Shown: positions 51,883 through 60,864 of the stretch, in pieces | How positions within the stretch are numbered: the stretch's first letter is position 1 | Layout of the letters: every line of letters starts with the position of its first letter | Notes under the pieces: model-generated | Database searches by the model: none | Seen by the model: only the letters and a program-made list of their open reading frames with translations | Told to the model about the DNA's origin: nothing | Position numbers and translations under genes: made by a program | Assembly: GCF_024519315.1 (NCBI RefSeq) | Contig: NZ_JANIIC010000035.1 | Span: 1 to 64,000, forward strand | Origin: Streptomyces malaysiensis subsp. samsunensis | GTDB taxonomy: Bacteria > Actinomycetota > Actinomycetes > Streptomycetales > Streptomycetaceae | DNA: 64,000 nucleotides | Direction of reading: 5' to 3'

Positions 51883-52979
51883 GACGTTCTCTCCCGATGC
51901 TGGAGGCCGGGGCCCCTGGTTCGGGGCCCCGGCCGAATGCGGTGTGGTGCTCGGCCGTTGGCGGTGTTGTTGTAAATCGTTTGGATCTTGTTGTCGAAGT
52001 AGGGGCTGTCGATATAGGCGGGCCGATCGGTCCGGGTGCTGGTGACCGCGATCTCGGTCCCCAGGCCCGTGGTCTCGTTGTAGTCCCGCAGCCAGGGGCC
52101 GCCGCTGGCGCCCTCGACCATGGTGCACCCGTTCTGCACCCGCGAGCCGTCCTGCCATGTGCCGATGTTCTGGCAGACGTAGGGCACCTCACCGTCGTAG
52201 CCGAAGGCGGCCGGATAGCCCCAGACGGTCACGGTGTTGACGTACCCGTAGGTGTAGCCGAGCCCCATGCCGCCGACGGTGTCGACCAGCTTGCTGGAGC
52301 CGTTGTCCCAGACGTTGACCACGCCGATGTCGTAGTTCAGATCGCTGCTGTTGATCCAGCCGTTGAACGAGGTCAGCGTCTTGGCGGACCAGGTGCCGTA
52401 CGGCCGCGAGCCGTTGTAGTAGGCGGGTACGAACACCCAGTTGGTCGCCCAGGTGCCGCCGGCGCCACCGTGGACGCAGTGGCCGGCGGTGAACACCATG
52501 TTCTTCGTGGGGTTGTTGACCGCCGCGGCGGAGCAGGCGTAGTCGCCACCGTTGGTCGGGTTGTGGAAGAAGACCTTGCCCTGCACGATCGAGGTGGCGA
52601 TCCGGATACCGGGCGCCTTCTTCGATGTGGTGGCCTTCTGGGGTCTCGCGAGCCGCGCGGGCTTGGCCGCCGCGTCGATGGCCGCCTTACGGGACGCCTT
52701 GGCGTCGGCGGGCGTGTCGGCCTCGACGGCTCCGCGCATGCGCTGCGGCGTCCAGTAATTCTCGGCGGACACGCGGGACGCGGCACTCTTCTCCGTGGAC
52801 ACCGCGTGATCCGCGGCCTGTGCGACGGTGAGGAATTCCGAGGTGTCAACGCGCGTCAACGACCGGCACCGTCCACGTGGCGGCGGCCACCCGCCCCCCC
52901 ACGGTGTCCGGAACCCGCAATCACATTTCTCCGCGCGAATTCCTGGAAGAGCATTTACGCATTCACAGCAGTCCCGCAC
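51630..52979 (-). CDS. Trypsin-like (S1) serine protease with eroded ends
   Basis: Chymotrypsin-fold protease core with the triad in FTAGHCVHG (His), NYDIGVVNVW (Asp) and GASGGPW (Ser), preceded by a pro-region beginning DTSEFLTVAQAADHAV. Homologues of this Streptomyces group are secreted and end soon after the segment SPYFDNKIQTIYNN. Here no signal peptide can be found in frame before the pro-region. The frame also runs about 107 codons past the usual end, through a terminator hairpin, into a Pro/Arg-rich tail overlapping the kinase start. A single G-to-A change at 51953 would restore a stop at the usual position. Both ends are therefore doubtful; it may be a decaying gene. Confidence 0.65.
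   Translation of the reverse strand: MRDCCECVNALPGIRAEKCDCGFRTPWGGGWPPPRGRCRSLTRVDTSEFLTVAQAADHAVSTEKSAASRVSAENYWTPQRMRGAVEADTPADAKASRKAAIDAAAKPARLARPQKATTSKKAPGIRIATSIVQGKVFFHNPTNGGDYACSAAAVNNPTKNMVFTAGHCVHGGAGGTWATNWVFVPAYYNGSRPYGTWSAKTLTSFNGWINSSDLNYDIGVVNVWDNGSSKLVDTVGGMGLGYTYGYVNTVTVWGYPAAFGYDGEVPYVCQNIGTWQDGSRVQNGCTMVEGASGGPWLRDYNETTGLGTEIAVTSTRTDRPAYIDSPYFDNKIQTIYNNTANGRAPHRIRPGPRTRGPGLQHRERTSCVRSPQPSSPRRRSWEPASSRPSPPPPGARTPEIHPPPTPRGPTARSRRTPRTGTGAGARRTARAHAHRPGRDRRAAIVAVGA
51905..51934. terminator. Terminator hairpin at the end of the protease gene
   Basis: Perfect 12-bp stem GGCCGGGGCCCC / GGGGCCCCGGCC with a 6-nt loop. It lies inside the extended protease reading frame, implying that the original stop was upstream of it. 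Confidence 0.75.
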
Positions 52980-53178
52980 AACGTGATGGGCACCGCCCGC
53001 CGCAGCGGATGCTGGAGCACGATGGACCGCTCACCGTCCCACCGCGCCCACGACCGATCCGGCGCACCGGACCCCCTCGCCGTGGGATTCATTCACGGCA
53101 GGGAAGTTGGCCAGAGGCGATCACTTCGTTAGCCTCCCGGCAGCCCAGCAGACCCGCCGCTCCGAGGAAGTCAACACA

Positions 53179-54465
53179 GTGACGAACCCCCAGGACGACC
53201 AGGACCCGCAGGCCCCGGACCATGCGCCGGACACGCCGCCCCCGGGCTGCCCCGCACACGCCGCACGGCTGTACGGGCCGGAGTTCCGGCGCCACCCGGC
53301 CCAGACCTACCAGCGGATACGGCGTGACAGCGGACAGGTGGCCCCCGTCCTGCTCGAAGGCGATATCGACGCCTGGTTCGTCCTCGGCTACCGCGAGACA
53401 CGCCATGTGCTGTCCGACACCGACACCTTCGGCCGGGACCCGCGCCGCTGGAACGGATGGGACGGCGTGCCGCCGGACTGGCCGCTGATGCCGTGGGTGG
53501 CGTACAGCCCGATGATGACCTTCACGGAGGGGGATGAGCACCGGCGGCGCTCCACGGCCGCCAGCGAGGCCCTCGCCACCGTCGACCCCTTCGTGCTGCG
53601 CGGCCACTGTGAGCGCTTCGCCGACCAGCTGATCGACAAGTTCACCCCGAACGGCAGGGCCGACCTGGTGTACGACTACATCTACTCGGTGCCCGCCCTC
53701 GCCACGGCCGAGCTGTTCGGCCTGTCCGAGGACGAGGCCGGGCTGGGGGCCCTGGCGCAGGGGCTGACAGTCTCGTTCCTCTCCGACGAGGAGGCCATCG
53801 CCGGGCAGCAGCGGGTCGCCGCGTACGTGGCGGAGCTGGTGAAGGCCAAGCGCGAGGCGCCGGGCCCCGATCTCACCTCGCAGTTCGTCCTGAACACCCC
53901 GGAGCTCACCGAGGAGCAGCAGACCGCGGACGTGATGGTGCTGATGGCGGCGGCGCTGCCGCTCACCTCGTACTGGATCGGCAACACCCTGCGGCTGATG
54001 CTCACCGACGAGCGGTTCGCCATGACGCTCTCGGGCAACCGCCGCAGCATCGGCGAGGCCATGAACGAGGTGCTGTGGGCGGACTCCCCGCTCCAGAACC
54101 TCATCGGGCGCTACGCCACCCGCGACACCAGCCTCGGCGGCCGGCGTATCCGCGCCGGCGACCTCGTCGTCCTCGGCCTCGCCGCCGCCAACGCCGATCC
54201 GCTGCTGTGGCCGGACACCCCCGTCGGCCACGCCGGGAACCACTCGCACGTCGCGTTCAGCGGTGGCGAGTACGGCTGCCCGGTGGGCGGTCCCGAGACG
54301 GCCAGGATCATCGCGGAAACGGCGATCGAGGTGCTGCTGGACCGCGTACCTGACCTGACGCTGGCGGTCGAGCCCGAGGAGCTGTCGTGGGTGGACTCCT
54401 TCTGGTACCGCTGCCTGGACTCCCTGCCGGTCACCTTCAGCCCCACCTCGGTCACCGCGGGTTAG
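53179..54465 (+). CDS. Cytochrome P450, CYP157-like, without ExxR
   Basis: A 428-residue P450-fold protein. The heme loop near the C-terminus is HVAFSGGEYGCPVG, with the thiolate Cys. The K-helix, where ExxR is expected, reads NEVLWADSP: E-V-L-W, with Trp in place of Arg. The I-helix lacks the acid-alcohol pair (AAALPLTSYWIGN). This combination is known for the CYP157 family of Streptomyces, usually encoded with conservon GTPase genes. No roadblock, MglA-like or DUF742 genes are adjacent here. GTG start with GAGGAAG eight nt upstream. Catalysis by normal oxygen activation is uncertain. Confidence 0.88.
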   Translation: MTNPQDDQDPQAPDHAPDTPPPGCPAHAARLYGPEFRRHPAQTYQRIRRDSGQVAPVLLEGDIDAWFVLGYRETRHVLSDTDTFGRDPRRWNGWDGVPPDWPLMPWVAYSPMMTFTEGDEHRRRSTAASEALATVDPFVLRGHCERFADQLIDKFTPNGRADLVYDYIYSVPALATAELFGLSEDEAGLGALAQGLTVSFLSDEEAIAGQQRVAAYVAELVKAKREAPGPDLTSQFVLNTPELTEEQQTADVMVLMAAALPLTSYWIGNTLRLMLTDERFAMTLSGNRRSIGEAMNEVLWADSPLQNLIGRYATRDTSLGGRRIRAGDLVVLGLAAANADPLLWPDTPVGHAGNHSHVAFSGGEYGCPVGGPETARIIAETAIEVLLDRVPDLTLAVEPEELSWVDSFWYRCLDSLPVTFSPTSVTAG

Positions 54466-54507
54466 CACACGAGGGGTCGGAATAGACACGGGAGGTACCC
54501 TGGTTAT

Positions 54508-54527
54508 GTAGTTCAACAGTCAACTAC
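54508..54527. promoter_or_regulatory. Inverted repeat upstream of the LLM operon
   Basis: GTAGTT-N8-AACTAC, adjacent to a TTATGT -10-like element and 18 nt before the GTG start; a likely MarR-type operator, with no regulator gene beside it. Confidence 0.5.
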
Positions 54528-54545
54528 TTCAGGAGGATGAGTCCG

Positions 54546-55661
54546 GTGCAGTTCGGGATCTTCACAGTCGGGGATGTGACGGAGGACCCCACCACGGGCA
54601 CGACGCCGAGCGAGCATGAGCGGATCAAGGCCATGGTCACGATCGCGCTCAAGGCCGAGGAGGTGGGCCTCGACGTCTTCGCGACCGGCGAACACCACAA
54701 CCCGCCGTTCGTGCCGTCCTCCCCCACCACCATGCTCGGCTACGTCGCGGCGCGCACCGAGCGCCTGATCCTCTCGACCTCCACCACGCTGATCACGACG
54801 AACGACCCGGTGAAGATCGCCGAGGACTTCGCCATGCTCCAGCACCTGTCCGGCGGACGGGTCGATGTGATGATGGGGCGCGGAAACACCGGTCCGGTGT
54901 ATCCGTGGTTCGGGCAGGACATCCGCCAGGGCATTCCGCTCGCCATCGAGAACTACGCACTGCTGCACCGGCTGTGGCGCGAGGACGTGGTGGACTGGGC
55001 GGGGAAGTTCCGCACCCCGCTCCAGGGCTTCACCTCCACTCCGCGGCCGCTGGACGGCGTGCCGCCGTTCGTCTGGCACGGCTCGATCCGCTCGCCGGAG
55101 ATCGCCGAACAGGCCGCCTACTACGGCGACGGCTTCTTCGCCAACAACATCTTCTGGCCCAAGGACCACTACCAGCGGCTGATCGACCTCTACCGGCGGC
55201 GCTACGCCCACTACGGCCACGGCACGCCCGAGCAGGCGATCGTCGGCCTCGGTGGCCAGGTGTTCATCCGTCCCAACTCCCAGGACGCGGTCCGTGAGTT
55301 CCGCCCGTACTTCGACAACGCCCCGGTCTACGGCCACGGCCCGTCCCTGGAGGACTTCACCCGTGACACCCCGCTGACCGTGGGCAGCCCGCAGGAAGTG
55401 ATCGAGAAGACCCTCACCTTCCGGGACTCCTTCGGCGACTACCAGCGCCAGCTGTTCCTCATGGACCATGCCGGGCTGCCGCTGAAGACCGTCCTGGACC
55501 AGCTCGACCAGCTCGGCGAGGTCGTCCGGGTCCTGCGCGCCGAGTTCGCCGAGGACCGCCCCGCCACCGTTCCCGACGCCCCGACCCATGCCTCGCTCGT
55601 CGCCCGGCGCGACGCCGAGGCGGCGGGTACGGACACCGACCTCCAGGAGGTGACGCCATGA
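54546..55661 (+). CDS. LLM-class flavin-dependent monooxygenase, CE1758 family
   Basis: A 371-residue luciferase-like monooxygenase of the CE1758 group. FATGEHHNPPFVPSSPTTML and STSTTLITTNDPVKIAEDF (in part) are typical, as is LSGGRVDVMMGRGN, the flavin-binding region. I use the GTG nine nt downstream of AGGAGG; the ATG just 5' of it abuts the ribosome binding site. It overlaps the next gene, a CE1759-type FMN reductase, by 4 nt, so the two make a reductase-oxygenase pair using FMNH2. Substrate unknown. Confidence 0.93.
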   Translation: MQFGIFTVGDVTEDPTTGTTPSEHERIKAMVTIALKAEEVGLDVFATGEHHNPPFVPSSPTTMLGYVAARTERLILSTSTTLITTNDPVKIAEDFAMLQHLSGGRVDVMMGRGNTGPVYPWFGQDIRQGIPLAIENYALLHRLWREDVVDWAGKFRTPLQGFTSTPRPLDGVPPFVWHGSIRSPEIAEQAAYYGDGFFANNIFWPKDHYQRLIDLYRRRYAHYGHGTPEQAIVGLGGQVFIRPNSQDAVREFRPYFDNAPVYGHGPSLEDFTRDTPLTVGSPQEVIEKTLTFRDSFGDYQRQLFLMDHAGLPLKTVLDQLDQLGEVVRVLRAEFAEDRPATVPDAPTHASLVARRDAEAAGTDTDLQEVTP

Positions 55662-56299
55662 ACCCCGGACGTCCGCTGCGGCTCGCGGTCGTCTCGGCCG
55701 GACTGAGCACCCCCTCCGCCACCCGGCTGCTCGCCGACCGGCTCGCCGACGCCACCCGCCGGCAGCTGGCCGACGAGAACCGGGAGGTGGAGGTCCAGGT
55801 CGTCGAGTTGCGGGACCTGGCCGTCGACATCGCCAACCACCTGGTGTCCGGTTTCCCGGCACCTCCCCTGGCGGAGGCCATCGAGACCGTCACCGCCGCC
55901 GATGGGCTGATCGCCGTCACCCCCGTCTTCTCGGCCTCCTACAGCGGGCTGTTCAAGTCGTTCTTCGACGTCATCGACAATGACGCGCTGACCGGCAAGC
56001 CCGTGCTGGCCGGGGCCACCGGGGGCACCGCACGCCACTCACTGGTCCTGGAACACGCGCTGCGCCCGCTCTTCGCGTATCTGCGTACGGTCGTCGTGCC
56101 CACCGCGGTGTACGCGGCGTCCGAGGACTGGGGCGGCAGCGGCGATCCCCTCACCGACACCCTGCCCACGCGCATCGTGCGCGCGGCGGGCGAGCTGGCC
56201 GAGCTCATGCGGCAGCGCCCGGGCGGGAGTGCCGTACGGCCCGCCGAGGAGACGGTCGTCCCCTTCGAGCAGCAGCTGGCGGCACTCCGGCCCGAGTAA
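55658..56299 (+). CDS. NAD(P)H-dependent FMN reductase, CE1759 family
   Basis: A 213-residue flavodoxin-like reductase that supplies reduced FMN to the preceding monooxygenase. The N-terminal LRLAVVSAGLSTPSATRLLAD and VTPVFSASYSGLFKSFFDV form the FMN phosphate-binding and isoalloxazine loops. ATG within the stop overlap (ATGA), with AGGAGG 7 nt upstream. Convergent with the tautomerase gene, 8 nt apart. Confidence 0.93.
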   Translation: MNPGRPLRLAVVSAGLSTPSATRLLADRLADATRRQLADENREVEVQVVELRDLAVDIANHLVSGFPAPPLAEAIETVTAADGLIAVTPVFSASYSGLFKSFFDVIDNDALTGKPVLAGATGGTARHSLVLEHALRPLFAYLRTVVVPTAVYAASEDWGGSGDPLTDTLPTRIVRAAGELAELMRQRPGGSAVRPAEETVVPFEQQLAALRPE

Positions 56300-56307
56300 C
56301 CGCCGGC

Positions 56308-56523
56308 TCAGTGGCCCGGCGGCTGCTGGAGCATGGCGAGGGTCAGGACCTGGCCGCCGATGCCCCAGCCGCCGTCGGTCACCTCCTCGACCAGGACCAG
56401 GGTGGTGGCACGGGCGCGCTCACCGTAGATGTCGACGTACAGCTCGGTGGCACGGGTGACGATCTCCTGCTTCTGCTTCTCGTCGAGCGATCCGGCAGGG
56501 ACCTTGAAGTTCGCGAAGGGCAT
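56308..56523 (-). CDS. 4-oxalocrotonate tautomerase-like protein
   Basis: A 71-residue tautomerase-superfamily subunit. Pro2 after the initiator Met is the catalytic base expected in this family, and LVLVEEVTDGGWGIGGQVLT matches the second half of 4-OT-like proteins. Such proteins catalyse keto-enol shifts or dehalogenation and form hexamers. It follows an SDR gene by 36 nt on the same strand and is probably in its operon. Confidence 0.88.
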   Translation of the reverse strand: MPFANFKVPAGSLDEKQKQEIVTRATELYVDIYGERARATTLVLVEEVTDGGWGIGGQVLTLAMLQQPPGH

Positions 56524-56559
56524 GGTGTCGTTCTCTCTCGTCGGGTGTAGTGGCGACGG

Positions 56560-57327
56560 TCAGACGATGCCGCCGTTGGCGCGGACGACCTGGCCGTTGA
56601 CCCAGTGGCCGGCCGGGGAGGCGAGGAAGGCCACGACCTCGGCGATATCGGCGGGGGTGCCGAGGCGCTCCAGCGGAGGCTGGGCCGCCAGCCGGGCGAC
56701 GGTCTCCTCGTCCTTGCCGTCGAGGAACAGATCGGTGGCGGTGGGGCCGGGGGCGACGGCGTTGACGGTGATGTCCCGGCCGCGCAGCTCACGCGCCAGG
56801 ATCATGGTGAGCGCCTCGACCGCTCCCTTGCCGGCGCTGTAGGCGCCGTAGGCGGGGAGGGCCAGGCCCACGACGGACGTGGAGAAGGTGATGAGCGCCC
56901 CGCCGCCGCGGATCCTGCGGGCGGCCTGCTGGGCGACGACGAACGTACCGCGGATGTTGGTGCGGTGCAGCGCGTCCAGCTCCGCCAGGTCCAGCTCGGC
57001 GATGGGGGCCAGGTGCAGCCGGCCGGCCGCGTGGACGACGACGTCGACCCCGCCGTACTCGGACTCCGCGGTGTCGAAGAGCGCGGCCACCTGCCCCTCG
57101 TCGGCGACGTCGGCCCGGACCGCGACGGCCCGGCCACCGGCGGCCGTGATGTCCTTGGCGACGGCCTCGGCCGGGTCACGGTTGCCCGCGTATCCGGCCA
57201 CGACGGCGTATCCGTCGGCGGCCAGCCGCTTCACCGCCTCGTGGCCGATGCCACGCGAGCCTCCGGTGACGATGGCGACGCGGGGCCGGTCGATGGGGTG
57301 GTGGGGCGCGGTTTCCTGAGCTGACAT
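56560..57327 (-). CDS. SDR family oxidoreductase
   Basis: A 255-residue classical SDR: TGGSRGIG cofactor motif, HAAGR, and the catalytic Ser-Tyr-Lys as STSVVGLALPAYGAYSAGK. The C-terminus has NAVAPGPTATDLF and WVNGQVVRANGG, typical of 3-oxoacyl-ACP-reductase-like enzymes. ATG start with GGAG upstream; a longer frame upstream has no domain. It is divergent from an XRE regulator that probably controls it and the tautomerase. Confidence 0.93.
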   Translation of the reverse strand: MSAQETAPHHPIDRPRVAIVTGGSRGIGHEAVKRLAADGYAVVAGYAGNRDPAEAVAKDITAAGGRAVAVRADVADEGQVAALFDTAESEYGGVDVVVHAAGRLHLAPIAELDLAELDALHRTNIRGTFVVAQQAARRIRGGGALITFSTSVVGLALPAYGAYSAGKGAVEALTMILARELRGRDITVNAVAPGPTATDLFLDGKDEETVARLAAQPPLERLGTPADIAEVVAFLASPAGHWVNGQVVRANGGIV

Positions 57328-57520
57328 GGAGACTCCAGGGACTGGTGGGACTGGTGCGGCCGACGGATGCCACGAGATGTGGCGTGGCCCGGGACCTCGG
57401 CGCTGTTCGCCGCCGGGCCCCGTCGGTGGCACCAGCCTGGGCCGGAGTCCCCGGGCCGGCCAGGGCTGTCCCCACCCTGGGGTTGTCAGCCCCTGGCTCG
57501 GCCCACCGGCACACGCGACC

Positions 57521-58393
57521 ATGGAGGGTGTGAACCACTCCGCCCTCGCCGCGTTCCTGAAGTCCCGCCGCGACCGCATCCGCCCGGCCGACGTCGGCCT
57601 GCCCACCGGTCCACGACGCCGCGTGCCCGGTTTGCGGCGCGAGGAGGTCTCCCAGCTGGCCGGGCTGTCCGCGGACTACTACACCGAGCTGGAGCGCGGA
57701 CGCGGCGCCCAGCCCTCGGCCCAGGTGCTGACCGCCCTGGCGCGGGCGCTGCGGCTGACCGGCGATGAGCGCGACCATCTGTTCCACCTCGCCGACCGCC
57801 CCGTTCCCCCGGCCACACACGGCCCGACCGCGCAGGTCCAGCCCGCCCTGCTCGGCCTGCTGGACCGGCTGGGCACCACCCCCGCCCAGGTCATCACCGA
57901 TCTGCACCAGACCCTGGTGCAGAACGAGCCGGCCGCCGCGCTGGTCGGCCGTCCCCCGGCGGTCGGTGGCCCCGCGGCGAGCTTCGTCTACCGCTGGTTC
58001 ACCGATCCGGACGCCCGTGCGCTCTACCCGCCCGAGGACCACCCCCACCACTCCCGGGTCTTCGTCGCCGACCTCCAGGCCGTCGCCGCCCGGCGCGGCG
58101 ACGACACCGAGGTACGCCGGATGGTGGCCGCGCTCCGGCGCCGTAACGAGGAGTTCGCCACCCTCTGGGACACCCATGACGTCGCCCTCCGGCGGACCGA
58201 CCACAAGCGCATCGTCCACCCCGCGCTGGGCGTCATCGAACTGGACTGCCACTCGCTGTTCAGCGAGGACGGCCGCCAGCGCCTGCTGTGGTTCAGCGCC
58301 CCGCCCGGCAGCGAAGGCGCGGCCCAGCTGGAACTTCTCTCGGTCATCGGCACCCAGTCCATGACGAGCAGCGAGAACCGCGCGTCACCGTGA
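57521..58393 (+). CDS. XRE/MmyB-like helix-turn-helix regulator
   Basis: A 290-residue regulator with an N-terminal HTH (RRRVPGLRREEVSQLAGLSADYYTELERG, residues about 28-56, shown as RREEVSQLAGLSADYYTELE) and a PAS-like MmyB/MLTR ligand domain in the second half, with VIELDCHSLFSEDGRQRLLWF. Such regulators normally sit beside SDR genes they control and respond to fatty-acid-like ligands. The ATG (MEGVNHS) is used; an internal GTG three codons later is possible. Divergent from the SDR gene. Confidence 0.92.
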   Translation: MEGVNHSALAAFLKSRRDRIRPADVGLPTGPRRRVPGLRREEVSQLAGLSADYYTELERGRGAQPSAQVLTALARALRLTGDERDHLFHLADRPVPPATHGPTAQVQPALLGLLDRLGTTPAQVITDLHQTLVQNEPAAALVGRPPAVGGPAASFVYRWFTDPDARALYPPEDHPHHSRVFVADLQAVAARRGDDTEVRRMVAALRRRNEEFATLWDTHDVALRRTDHKRIVHPALGVIELDCHSLFSEDGRQRLLWFSAPPGSEGAAQLELLSVIGTQSMTSSENRASP

Positions 58394-58600
58394 TCCCCTG
58401 CCACGTGTGGTCCGCTGCCGAAGGGGCCTGCGGGGCCGGTCACGGCCCCCTGATCGCGCCAACGTGGTGACGTTCGGCGTGCGGAGCGAGCGCACGGCCC
58501 GTCATCGGGAACCCCTGTCGCAGTACGAGCGGGCTCCGCCGGTGCTGGGCACGGCATCGGTGGCGGGCCCGCCGGTCCGCGACTCACACAAGGATCCCGT

Positions 58601-59482
58601 ATGAATGGACCAGCCCCGCTTCTGACCCTGAACAACGGCGTGCGGATGCCCGCTCTGGGCCTCGGTGTCTACCAGAGCCCGCGCGACGAGACCGTCCCCG
58701 CGGTGACGACCGCGATCGAGAACGGCTATCGCCTGATCGACACCGCGGCCGCCTACGGCAACGAGAAGGAGGTCGGTGAGGGCATCGCCCGCTCGGGTAT
58801 CGGCCGCGAGGACATCTTCGTCATCACCAAGCTGTGGCTGACCGACTACGGCTACGACTCCGCCCTCCGCGCCTTCGACACCAGCCTCACCAAGCTGGGC
58901 CTCGACCACCTCGACCTGTATCTGCTGCACTGGCCGCTGCCGTCCGCGTACGACACCACGGTGGCCTCGTACAAGGCGGCCGAGAAGCTGCTGGCCGACG
59001 GCCGGGTGCGCGCCATCGGCGTATGCAACCACACTCCCGAACGCCTGACCGACCTCATGGCGCGGACCGACGTCGTGCCCGCGGTGAACCAGGTCGAACT
59101 GCACCCGTACTTCAGCCAGCCCGAGCTGCGTGCCTTCGATGTCCGCCACGGGATCGTCACCCAGTCCTGGTCGCCCATCGGCGGTGTGACCCGCTACGGG
59201 GGCGAGCGCCCGGACAAGGCCAAGGACCCGCTCCAGGAACCCGCCATCACCGGACTCGCCGAGCGATACGGCAAGACCCCGGCCCAGATCATCCTGCGCT
59301 GGCAGATCGAGCACGACCTGTGCGCGATCCCGAAGTCCGTCAAACCCCATCGCATCGCGGAGAACATCGGCGTCTTCGACTTCTCCCTGACCCCCCACGA
59401 GGTGGCCGCCATCGACGCGCTCGACACCGGAGCACGCGGCGGGCCGGACCCCGACAGCGTCGGGCCCGACACCTTCTCCTGA
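58601..59482 (+). CDS. Aldo/keto reductase
   Basis: A 293-residue AKR (2,5-diketogluconate-reductase-like) TIM barrel. The tetrad is present: D47 (LIDTAA), Y52 (AYGNE), K77 (VITKLW) and H110 (LLHWP). The C-terminal IPKSVKPHRIAENIGVFDF binds NADPH. ATG start with AAGGA 7 nt upstream. It ends at a strong shared terminator with the convergent SDR gene. Substrate not predictable. Confidence 0.95.
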   Translation: MNGPAPLLTLNNGVRMPALGLGVYQSPRDETVPAVTTAIENGYRLIDTAAAYGNEKEVGEGIARSGIGREDIFVITKLWLTDYGYDSALRAFDTSLTKLGLDHLDLYLLHWPLPSAYDTTVASYKAAEKLLADGRVRAIGVCNHTPERLTDLMARTDVVPAVNQVELHPYFSQPELRAFDVRHGIVTQSWSPIGGVTRYGGERPDKAKDPLQEPAITGLAERYGKTPAQIILRWQIEHDLCAIPKSVKPHRIAENIGVFDFSLTPHEVAAIDALDTGARGGPDPDSVGPDTFS

Positions 59483-59487
59483 GACGA

Positions 59488-59517
59488 GTGCGGGGCGGCC
59501 ACCGGGCCGCCCCGCAC
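59488..59517. terminator. Bidirectional hairpin terminator
   Basis: Perfect 13-bp stem GTGCGGGGCGGCC / GGCCGCCCCGCAC with a 4-nt loop, 5 nt after the aldo/keto reductase stop. Confidence 0.85.
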
Positions 59518-59546
59518 AGCTCATCGGACACCTCCTCCGGACCGGG

Positions 59547-60212
59547 TCAGGAGTCCAGGTCGGCGGCGAAGTGGCGGAAGCCGTTCCGATCCTGGTGCAG
59601 GGTCCACAGCGTGTCCGCGAGCACGGCCGGGTCCTTCCTGTCGTGCCCGGGGACGATCGCGCCCGGGATGACCAGCTGCGCCACATGGATGCCCTCGGCG
59701 GCGAGGGTGTCGTGCAGCAGCTGGCCGTACGCGCTCTCGGCGGCGAAGGCGATGGAGGTGCCCGCGCGCTCGGGGTGCGGCACCACGGCGGTGCCCCCGT
59801 TGACGAAGAGCACCGTGCCACGGCCCAGGCCACGCATCCCGGGGAGCACCTGCTGTACGGCCGTGACCGGGCCGTACACCGAGAACTCCACCGGGCCCGC
59901 GAGATCGTCGGCGGTGGTGTCCAGGACCGGCAGCATGAACTCCCGCTGCGGCACCGGGCTGTATTGCAGGACCTCGATCGGCCCCAGGGCCGTGGCCGCG
60001 GCGTCCAGGGCCCCGGTGAGGGTCTTCGGATCGCGTACGTCGGCGGCGAAGCCGCGCGCGGTCACGCCCTCGTCGGCGAGGCCGGCGGCCAAGGCGTCGA
60101 GCCGGCCCTGGTCGCGGGCGATGAGGGCGGTGTCATAGCCCTCACGGCCGAAGCGCCGCGCGACAGCGGCGCCGAGACCGGGGCCGGCTCCGATGATGGC
60201 GAGGGTGGTCAT
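59547..60212 (-). CDS. Atypical SDR family protein
   Basis: A 221-residue Rossmann protein with the cofactor motif GAGPGLG and an NGGTAVVP strand at the catalytic-Ser position, but no Tyr-x3-Lys: the region reads AFAAESAYGQL. It resembles atypical SDRs found with DUF2255 proteins. ATG start with GGAG six nt upstream. It lies 30 nt after the DUF2255 gene in one operon. It may bind NADP without classical dehydrogenase chemistry. Confidence 0.87.
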   Translation of the reverse strand: MTTLAIIGAGPGLGAAVARRFGREGYDTALIARDQGRLDALAAGLADEGVTARGFAADVRDPKTLTGALDAAATALGPIEVLQYSPVPQREFMLPVLDTTADDLAGPVEFSVYGPVTAVQQVLPGMRGLGRGTVLFVNGGTAVVPHPERAGTSIAFAAESAYGQLLHDTLAAEGIHVAQLVIPGAIVPGHDRKDPAVLADTLWTLHQDRNGFRHFAADLDS

Positions 60213-60242
60213 GGCTTCTCCGGGTGCTCGGACGCGTCATGG

Positions 60243-60620
60243 TCATCTCGGCACGAGCCTCAGTGTCGTGGCACGCGCGGTGTCCGCGACCATGGGCTCG
60301 ACGTAGGTGCCGCTGTAGCGGCTGTACTTGGAGCGGTAGGCGTTGTCGAGCCGGTCGTTGAGGCCGGGGTCGCCCTCCTCGATGAAGGTGACGTCCTTGT
60401 CCACCCCGCCGGAGCGGATATGGCCCTCGTGGCTTCCCCGGGCGGTGCGCCACCAGGATCCGTCGATGCCCCGGTAGGAGCGTACGTAGAGGTCGTCGCC
60501 CTCACGGACGACCCAGATCGGCACCGCCGTACGCGGTGTGCCATCGCCGCGCAGCGGCGCCATTTCCAGCTCGTCCGTCGTCGCGATCCGGTTGAGCTCG
60601 TCGCTCGTCCATGTCGTCAT
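60243..60620 (-). CDS. DUF2255 family protein
   Basis: A 125-residue protein with the DUF2255 pattern: RTAVPIWVVREGDDLYVRSYRG, WWRTARGSHEGHI and YRSKYSRYSGTYVEPM (shown in parts). The fold is related to split-barrel flavin proteins, and the name-giving function is unknown. It forms a two-gene operon with an atypical SDR, a pairing I recognise from other actinomycetes. Confidence 0.9.
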   Translation of the reverse strand: MTTWTSDELNRIATTDELEMAPLRGDGTPRTAVPIWVVREGDDLYVRSYRGIDGSWWRTARGSHEGHIRSGGVDKDVTFIEEGDPGLNDRLDNAYRSKYSRYSGTYVEPMVADTARATTLRLVPR

Positions 60621-60864
60621 CGTCTGCCTCCTTCACGAGTGAGCGAACGGGGAGAATTCCATCTCGGGAGGAAAGCAACCAGGGGGCGGAAAACCTCCTC
60701 TGGGCGGCCGGCGAACGATGCCACTTCGACCAGTATGCCCAGCGACGCGCGTCGCAACGAGCGGAGAGTCACCCGGCGAGGACGGCGAACGCCTCGTCCG
60801 ACCCGCACACCGGGGCTGAGCCATGATTGCAGCCATGAGACCCGATTACTACCATGACACCAAG

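Noticed and set aside
48753..52979. Lantibiotic or other peptide biosynthesis cluster around the exporter and kinase
   Set aside because: No modification enzymes are nearby; exporter plus two-component system alone is more like a resistance or stress module.
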